64,000 nucleotides of DNA, taken from the NCBI RefSeq assembly GCF_900079725.1, contig NZ_LT599032.1, positions 4,832,054-4,896,053 on the forward strand. The letters run 5' to 3'. The notes beneath the pieces were generated by a model. It worked only from the letters and a program-made list of their open reading frames with translations. It had not been told where the DNA came from and made no database searches. Numbering within the stretch: position 1 is the stretch's first letter; each line of letters opens with the position of its first letter. Source of the DNA: an uncultured Dysgonomonas sp. (GTDB taxonomy: Bacteria > Bacteroidota > Bacteroidia > Bacteroidales > Dysgonomonadaceae). The position numbers and the translations under genes were made by a program. Of the stretch, positions 58,437 to 64,000 are shown piece after piece.

Positions 58437-60797
58437 ATGAATATATACAAATCCTTAAGTCTCCTTATACTTATATTTATGCTATTCTCATGTAAAGATG
58501 ATATAATTGATAAAGGAAATTCAGATAAAAATATTATAAACATAACATTTGAGAACCAGATAGGAAATCCAATTTTTTCAGATAACAGCAATGTTATTAA
58601 GATAATGTTTAATCAGTTTACAGAAGGTAAATCGAAAATAAAATTAAAAAATCTGGAACTCGCTGCTGGAGTATTTGCTAACATATCTGTAGGAGATGAG
58701 ATCAGTATTGGTGATGAATCCAATAGCACATCGTTAGAGGTTACTTCTGAATCGGGAATAAAGCAAACCTGGATTGTCAATTTTGTGCCTTTTTCGGAGG
58801 AACTTGTCGGTACATGGCGTATAACAACACTTTCGGTATATGGCGGAGCATGGCCCGAATATAACAGCTCGGCTGCTTATAGTAGTATGACAGACAGAAG
58901 TTGGAACTGGAAGACTGACGGTACAGGCCCTGTTGCCGAATATGATAACACGTTGACATTTACACTGGAAGGTATAAGCGAATCGGGTGATCCATACGGA
59001 AAAGTAATAAACAGTGCCGGTGCAGATGGTAAATTTGCTGACTTCATCTTTATGGACAATCCTAATGAAGCTGCCTCTCCTATCGATGTTAACTACCATT
59101 ACAGGAAAATCCCACGCGGAGAAAGTAGTTGGAAGCGGAATATAGCAAATGGGACAATAACTTTTACCGCTGCAGATCAAAGTACAACTATAGGGTTCTT
59201 TGTTGGCCCGGGAACAGAGATTCTTGATCAGAATTCCAGTATTACCATTTCAGACCGGGCTTTTACATTCGATTTACAACCGACATATATATGGCTCGAT
59301 ATTTATAAAGACAGAGAACGCTTTGTCGAAAATGCAAAAAAATATTGGATACAAGTAACAAAAACAACTGGTTCTGTTGACTTAGAAGATGATATTGTAG
59401 TTACAACAGCCAGATCTAAAGCATCACCATTTGTTGGTATTGGCCCACAATGGGGAGGTTATGATAATGTTGAAAAATGGACTGGATCACCATCGTTAAG
59501 TAATGATGATTGGAATAAACTATTCCAACGTGTTCAGTTCTTGCGTCCTGGTCTTGTGCGTATTATGACTTCACAGGGGTGGAACTATATGGTAGATGGG
59601 GTGTATAATCCACAAAAGAGTGCCGGAATACTTTTCAAAATATTGGATTTCTGTGAAGCTCAGGGTATAAGTGTCATGTATGGTGAATGGGGCGAAGCTG
59701 CTCTTCCGGGACAGCAGGTGGATACGGCATGGCTCAACAGGGCTACAGATTTTCTGGGCTATCTCATCAATACCAAAGGGTATACTTGCCTCAAGTATTA
59801 TAATATGTGTAACGAACCTGCTGGCAGTTGGTCATCTATAGGGAACGATTATGGACTGTGGCAAAGAACGTATCAAACGATGTTTTCTTTCCTCGAAGCC
59901 AAAGGATTGAGTTCGAAAATAGACATTATAGCACCGGATGTAGCTGTATGGAACGATACTAGCTTGAGTTACTGGCTTACTTGGGCAATGGATCATTTCG
60001 GCAGCAAAATAGATGCTTATGATATACATACTTATCCGACCGATGAGCAAGTAAAAGGAGGAAGCTATAAGAATGTAATTGCTGCATATCGTAATTTAGT
60101 GCCTGAAAATCAGCATATGATTATGGGCGAACTCGGGTACAAATACGACCCTAATACTTATCTGGGACAACAGAATCTGCAGCGGATTGCCAACGATCCT
60201 CATGCAAGTGATGATTCTAATATGATGATATATGACGCATTTTACGGGGCGGATATGGCTGATGCTGTTATTCAGAATATGGATGCCGGATATAATGGAA
60301 TAATATTGTGGAATATGGATGATGCCATGTATGATAATGGAGATAACAAACTTAAACGCTGGGGATTCTGGAATATTCTTGGAGATGAAAGGTTCGGAGG
60401 TTTGGCAGACGAAGCCATAAGGCCTTGGTTTTACCCAATGTCTTTACTTTGCCGTTACTTTCCGCAAGGATCGACTATATATAAAACCCAAGTGCCCGAT
60501 AAACAGGGTTTGCATGCTATAGGTGGTATGAAAAACGGAAAGTATACAATCGCAATAGCCAATTCCCATACCGAAACATATTCTGTAAATCTCAAAATGG
60601 ATGCAGGTATAATATTAACCAATGCAAAATGGTATAAGTATGAAGCAGGGAGCGGCTCACAATTTACAGGACCAACAGACAATAATGGTTTTGCTGTAGC
60701 ATATAATCAGCAAACGACGGATTTCAGCAATAACAGGTCTGTCCAATTAACCATACCTGCAAAATCGTTTTTACTGATTACGGACTTCGAATATTAG
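58437..60797 (+). CDS. Natural fusion of SGBP-like binding domain and clan GH-A hydrolase
   Basis: A 786-residue lipoprotein (C19 followed by KDD, a surface-export signal). Residues ~20-308 match the SGBP at 55856 in order (TWRITTLSVYGGAWPEY, PTYIWLDIYKDRERFVEN, YWIQV). From ~318 (DDIVVTT...SKASPFVGIGPQWGGYDN) it matches the hydrolase at 56824 from its residue ~38, after that protein's signal peptide. Catalytic candidates are conserved: E460 in NMCNEP and E565 in MIMGELG. The junction is TKTTGSVDLED, at about 59355-59400. It is one protein doing what the two preceding genes do separately. Nucleotide sequence has diverged at many synonymous sites, so the duplication is not recent. Confidence 0.85.
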   Translation: MNIYKSLSLLILIFMLFSCKDDIIDKGNSDKNIINITFENQIGNPIFSDNSNVIKIMFNQFTEGKSKIKLKNLELAAGVFANISVGDEISIGDESNSTSLEVTSESGIKQTWIVNFVPFSEELVGTWRITTLSVYGGAWPEYNSSAAYSSMTDRSWNWKTDGTGPVAEYDNTLTFTLEGISESGDPYGKVINSAGADGKFADFIFMDNPNEAASPIDVNYHYRKIPRGESSWKRNIANGTITFTAADQSTTIGFFVGPGTEILDQNSSITISDRAFTFDLQPTYIWLDIYKDRERFVENAKKYWIQVTKTTGSVDLEDDIVVTTARSKASPFVGIGPQWGGYDNVEKWTGSPSLSNDDWNKLFQRVQFLRPGLVRIMTSQGWNYMVDGVYNPQKSAGILFKILDFCEAQGISVMYGEWGEAALPGQQVDTAWLNRATDFLGYLINTKGYTCLKYYNMCNEPAGSWSSIGNDYGLWQRTYQTMFSFLEAKGLSSKIDIIAPDVAVWNDTSLSYWLTWAMDHFGSKIDAYDIHTYPTDEQVKGGSYKNVIAAYRNLVPENQHMIMGELGYKYDPNTYLGQQNLQRIANDPHASDDSNMMIYDAFYGADMADAVIQNMDAGYNGIILWNMDDAMYDNGDNKLKRWGFWNILGDERFGGLADEAIRPWFYPMSLLCRYFPQGSTIYKTQVPDKQGLHAIGGMKNGKYTIAIANSHTETYSVNLKMDAGIILTNAKWYKYEAGSGSQFTGPTDNNGFAVAYNQQTTDFSNNRSVQLTIPAKSFLLITDFEY

Positions 60798-60873
60798 TAG
60801 GATTAATATATTCTTCTTCAGAATAAGAATAAAAGTTTTGTAAGTTTTATTATTTTTCACTTAATGATAAAAA

Positions 60874-62400
60874 ATGAATAATATCAATAATGTATTTAGA
60901 AAAACCCTGACCGCTCTACTTATAATTTGTTTGTTATCCTGTTCGGATGATAATGTAAGTGCAGAAACCGGGAAGAATGAAGATTTTGTGAGCAAATCGA
61001 TTGTAGAAGTTTATAATAATCTGCAATCCAGTATGGTGCTCCAACAAAACAGTAAATTTATAATATCAGGAAAGGGTACCCCTTATCAGCCCATCAGAAT
61101 AAATTGCAGTTGGGAAGGGACAACCCAATATTACACTTTTAAGGTATCGGCAAATGGTTCCTGGTCGCAGCAAATAGCTATACCCTCAGGGAATTTTGAT
61201 AAGCAGACGATCATTGTAGAAGGAAAAGAAAAAGTTATTTTTTCAGATATATTGATTGGTGAAGTATGGCTTTGTTCGGGGCAGTCTAACATGTGGTATC
61301 CACTGAAAGACATTGAGAATGGGCCTAATGAAGTAAAAGATGCAGCTAATTATCCGAACATTCGTTTTCTGAATATGGCACAAGTGCAATCAAATCAGCC
61401 TGTAGATAACTATACGGCCCGATGGCAGGTTTGTTCGCCGTCATCTGCAGAATGGTTTAGTGGCGTAGGCTATTTCTTCGGAAAGAAATTGTTGCAAGAA
61501 TTAAAAGTACCTATAGGTCTCATTAATGCCAGTTGGGGAGACACAACAGCTGAAGTATGGGCCGAGAGGAATGCTGTATTAAGTAATCCGCTGGTAAAAG
61601 AAGATGCCCTTAAAAACGATGAAAGGCCGAGAGCAGATCCAAATTCACCATATAAAATAGGTTCGGCATATAATGCGATGATATATCCTGTCAGGTCTAT
61701 CCCGGTAGCAGGAGTTATATGGTACCAGGGCGAAGCTAATATGGACTATCTGGATTACTATCCTCATTTATTATCTGTTTTGGCGAATAGCTGGCGACAG
61801 TTATGGAATGTTACGGCAGACAATATGCCTTTTTATATATCTCAGATCTGCCCATATAAAAGAGAATTTGACTATATCACTAATTATGCAAATCCGGCGA
61901 CACGGTTTGCTCAACAAAAAGCTTCTACCTCAATACCAAATAGTGGCGTTATCTGCAACGATGATATTGCAGACCTAAACGATATTCATCCTAAGAACAA
62001 ACAAGATGTAGGGCTACGGTTTGCTTTTCTGGCTTTAGCAGATAAATATAAAAAGGCAGAGTTTGCAAATAAGAAAAGCCCTGTTTTTAATAAATATACT
62101 ATTCAAGACGGAAAGATTTTAGTTGAGTTTAAATATGCAGATGAAGGTTTAAAAACAAGGGACGGAGCAGAGCCTGCAATGTTTGAAATCGCTGGGGCAG
62201 ACAGGGTATTTTATCCTGCAAGTGCTGTTTTGAACGGAAACAAAGTGGAGTTGGTATCTCCTATGGTTGCAAGTCCTGTAGCAGCACGTTTAGGGTGGAG
62301 TTATACAAAGACAACAAATCTGATAAGTAAATTTGGACTACCAGTCAGTGTTTTTAAAACTTACGACTGGAAAGATGAGGCGGAAGAAGTCTTTAATTGA
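60874..62400 (+). CDS. SGNH-type carbohydrate O-acetylesterase (sialate O-acetylesterase family)
   Basis: A 508-residue lipoprotein (C23 in CLLSC, followed by SDD). The nucleophile Ser is S138 in LCSGQSNM; the oxyanion and block motifs include WYQGEANMDY near 283, and the Asp-His pair is D370/H372 in NDIHPKN. This is the SASA family, whose members in PULs remove acetyl groups from plant glycans such as mannan and xylan; the sialate name does not imply sialic acid here. An N-terminal beta domain (~40-120) and a C-terminal beta domain flank the SGNH core. It sits between the fusion hydrolase and a beta-mannosidase, supporting an acetylated mannan-type substrate. Confidence 0.85.
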   Translation: MNNINNVFRKTLTALLIICLLSCSDDNVSAETGKNEDFVSKSIVEVYNNLQSSMVLQQNSKFIISGKGTPYQPIRINCSWEGTTQYYTFKVSANGSWSQQIAIPSGNFDKQTIIVEGKEKVIFSDILIGEVWLCSGQSNMWYPLKDIENGPNEVKDAANYPNIRFLNMAQVQSNQPVDNYTARWQVCSPSSAEWFSGVGYFFGKKLLQELKVPIGLINASWGDTTAEVWAERNAVLSNPLVKEDALKNDERPRADPNSPYKIGSAYNAMIYPVRSIPVAGVIWYQGEANMDYLDYYPHLLSVLANSWRQLWNVTADNMPFYISQICPYKREFDYITNYANPATRFAQQKASTSIPNSGVICNDDIADLNDIHPKNKQDVGLRFAFLALADKYKKAEFANKKSPVFNKYTIQDGKILVEFKYADEGLKTRDGAEPAMFEIAGADRVFYPASAVLNGNKVELVSPMVASPVAARLGWSYTKTTNLISKFGLPVSVFKTYDWKDEAEEVFN

Positions 62401-62420
62401 TAATAGGTGAAACAGGTATG

Positions 62421-62480
62421 AACTGCCGGGGAAGAGGGCAGAATAAGTTGATATACCCTTTTCCCTGAGCAGTTTTTATT
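62421..62480 (+). terminator. Terminator-like hairpin before the beta-mannosidase gene
   Basis: AACTGC (62421-62426) pairs with GCAGTT (62469-62474), and inside it GGGAAGAGGG pairs with CCCTTTTCCC with one wobble. TTTTTATTC follows. It looks like a real terminator within the locus, so the beta-mannosidase gene may have its own promoter or depend on read-through. Confidence 0.65.
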
Positions 62481-62540
62481 CTTAAAATATGTATGTTATT
62501 CAGTCTGGTATTTGAAATAACCAATTAAAAGCAGAAATTG

Positions 62541-64000
62541 ATGAAGATAAAAAGGGAAATGAAAGTAATAATTTTGATTATGAGTACCATATTCAGTCTA
62601 AGTAGCATCCATGCATCTTCTGTACAGACAGAGATTAAGTGCGGCTGGAAGTTTAAGCAGGCAAGATTAAATAACTGGTATCCGGCTACTGTGCCGGGAG
62701 TAGTTCATACCGATCTAATAAACAACGGTATATTAGATGATCCTTTTTTTCGTCTTAATGAAAGAGGGGCGCAATGGGTCGATAAGGAAGATTGGATTTA
62801 TGAAACGAAATTCGATCTGGATGATGAAACCTTCAATAAGGAAAATATTGATTTATATTTTAAAGGATTGGATACTTATGCGGACATTTATTTGAATGAA
62901 AATAAAATATTGGAAACCAATAATATGTTTCGGGAGTGGCGTATAGATGTTAAAAATATAATAAAGCAAAAAGACAATCATCTCAGGATTTATTTTCATT
63001 CACCGATTAAGGTTGATTTACCAAAGTGGGAGGCTTTACCTTTTCGTTACGAGGCAGCAAACGACCAATCGGAAAACGGTGGACTTTTCGATAAGAAAGT
63101 AAGTGTTTTTGCTCGTAAAGCCGGTTATCACTATGGCTGGGATTGGGGACCGAGATTGGTAACTTCAGGTATCTGGCGTCCGGTCTTTGTAGAAGCATGG
63201 GATGGACTTCGTATCGACAATGTTCATTATATACAAAGAAATGTATCATCGAAAAATGCCGATATCGAAACCGTGTTGGAAATAATAGGGGATAAAGAAA
63301 TTGTTTCAGCTAAAGTGAAAATAACAGATGAGCAATCGGGCAAAATATTAGCCTCGACAGTTATAGATATACACAAAGGACTGAATAAGGTAAGGGTCGG
63401 TTTCTCTATGAAGAATCCTGAACTATGGTGGTCGAATGGATTAGGTGAGCCACATTTGTACACATTTAAAGCAAGTATTGAGGTTAACAATACCACGATT
63501 GACCGTAAAAGCGAAAAAATAGGAATACGATCTGTGAAATTGGTAAGGCAGCCGGATAAATTTGGTAAAAGTTTCTATTTTGAACTGAATGGCATCCCTG
63601 TTTTTTCGAAAGGGGCAAATTATATTCCCTGTGATATTTTTCTTCCGAGGGTAACAAGGGAGATTTACAAGAAAACAATACTGGATGCAGTAGATGCTAA
63701 TATGAACATGCTGAGAGTATGGGGTGGAGGAATATATGAAGATGATTATTTCTATGAATTATGTGATAAATATGGCATTATGGTTTGGCAGGATTTCATG
63801 TTTGCATGTAGCCTGTATCCGGCAGAAGGCGAACTGTTGGAAAATATAAAACAAGAAGCAATCGACAATGTAAAAAGATTAAGGAATCATCCCTCCATTG
63901 CTATCTGGTGCGGAAATAACGAATGTCTCGATGCTTGGGAAATATGGGGATGGAAACGGAATTATACCACTAAGGATCCTAGGATTGCAGATAAAATATG
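62541..64000 (+). CDS. GH2 family beta-mannosidase (3' partial)
   Basis: The frame opens at ATG 62541 and runs off the window with about 486 residues present. A signal peptide (LSSIHAS) is followed by the GH2 sugar-binding domain (~25-200) with WYPATVPGVVHTDLINNGI, the beta-mannosidase hallmark HYGWDWGPRLVTSGIW near 195-210, an immunoglobulin-like domain, and the start of the TIM barrel. The motif AIWCGNNECLDAWE near the right edge contains the expected acid/base glutamate (CGNNE). The nucleophile and C-terminal domains lie outside the window. It would release beta-mannose from short manno-oligosaccharides in the periplasm and is the best clue to the PUL 2 substrate. The second ATG (MKVIIL) is an alternative start. 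Confidence 0.9.
   Translation, partial: MKIKREMKVIILIMSTIFSLSSIHASSVQTEIKCGWKFKQARLNNWYPATVPGVVHTDLINNGILDDPFFRLNERGAQWVDKEDWIYETKFDLDDETFNKENIDLYFKGLDTYADIYLNENKILETNNMFREWRIDVKNIIKQKDNHLRIYFHSPIKVDLPKWEALPFRYEAANDQSENGGLFDKKVSVFARKAGYHYGWDWGPRLVTSGIWRPVFVEAWDGLRIDNVHYIQRNVSSKNADIETVLEIIGDKEIVSAKVKITDEQSGKILASTVIDIHKGLNKVRVGFSMKNPELWWSNGLGEPHLYTFKASIEVNNTTIDRKSEKIGIRSVKLVRQPDKFGKSFYFELNGIPVFSKGANYIPCDIFLPRVTREIYKKTILDAVDANMNMLRVWGGGIYEDDYFYELCDKYGIMVWQDFMFACSLYPAEGELLENIKQEAIDNVKRLRNHPSIAIWCGNNECLDAWEIWGWKRNYTTKDPRIADKI

Noticed and set aside
58437-60797. Fusion gene as a possible assembly artefact joining two genes
   Set aside because: The fused copy differs from the separate genes at many synonymous and amino-acid positions along its whole length, so it is a distinct diverged gene.
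60874-62400. Reading the SGNH protein as evidence of sialic acid use
   Set aside because: The family name is historical; members act on many acetylated glycans, and no sialidase or sialic acid catabolism gene is present.

Overview
The window looks like accessory, glycan-degrading DNA from a low-GC member of the Bacteroidota. The evidence is three SusC/SusD outer-membrane pairs, a hybrid two-component regulator, lipoproteins with CKDD/CKED-type surface-export residues, TAnnTTTG-like -7 boxes, and a large protein with a type IX secretion (T9SS) C-terminal domain. A Bacteroidales gut or insect-gut genus such as Dysgonomonas fits, but that placement is inferred. I see no rRNA, tRNA, CRISPR array, insertion sequence or phage gene.

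Layout. (1) 1-4424: end of a large T9SS-exported adhesin-like protein, closed by a good terminator. (2) 4620-39682: the first polysaccharide utilization locus (PUL 1). A hybrid two-component system (HTCS) regulator is divergent from a long plus-strand run: susC-susD, susC-susD, GH2, GH106, a beta-helix lipoprotein, GH3, GH78, and then three poorly characterised proteins. Those three are two paralogous six-hairpin-type proteins on either side of a DUF5722-like TIM-barrel protein. Two rhamnosidase families in one operon point to a rhamnose-containing plant or microbial glycan. (3) 39816-43053: cydDC, a housekeeping ABC exporter pair with its own candidate promoter, lying between the glycan loci. 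(4) 43128-48465: a GH95 enzyme, an AraC-type regulator and a sodium:solute symporter. (5) 48894-64000: PUL 2, with GH3, susC, susD, a surface glycan-binding lipoprotein, a clan GH-A enzyme, a natural fusion of those last two, an SGNH O-acetylesterase, and a GH2 beta-mannosidase that runs off the window. This enzyme set suggests an acetylated beta-mannan or glucomannan.

How the genes work together. In each PUL the SusD and surface lipoproteins would capture glycan outside the cell. Surface enzymes would cut it, SusC would import oligosaccharides with TonB energy, and exo-enzymes would finish digestion in the periplasm. In PUL 1 the HTCS would sense an oligosaccharide in the periplasm and act at a repeat cluster at 8750-8828. 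PUL 2 has no HTCS or sigma/anti-sigma pair within view, so the AraC protein at 46008 is the nearest candidate regulator.

The features most worth a second look are the three-gene uncharacterised enzyme cassette at 31796-39682, the split and fused binding-protein/hydrolase pair at 55856-60797, the SusD with a ~145-residue inserted beta-sandwich (18547-18985), and the repeat cluster in front of the first susC.
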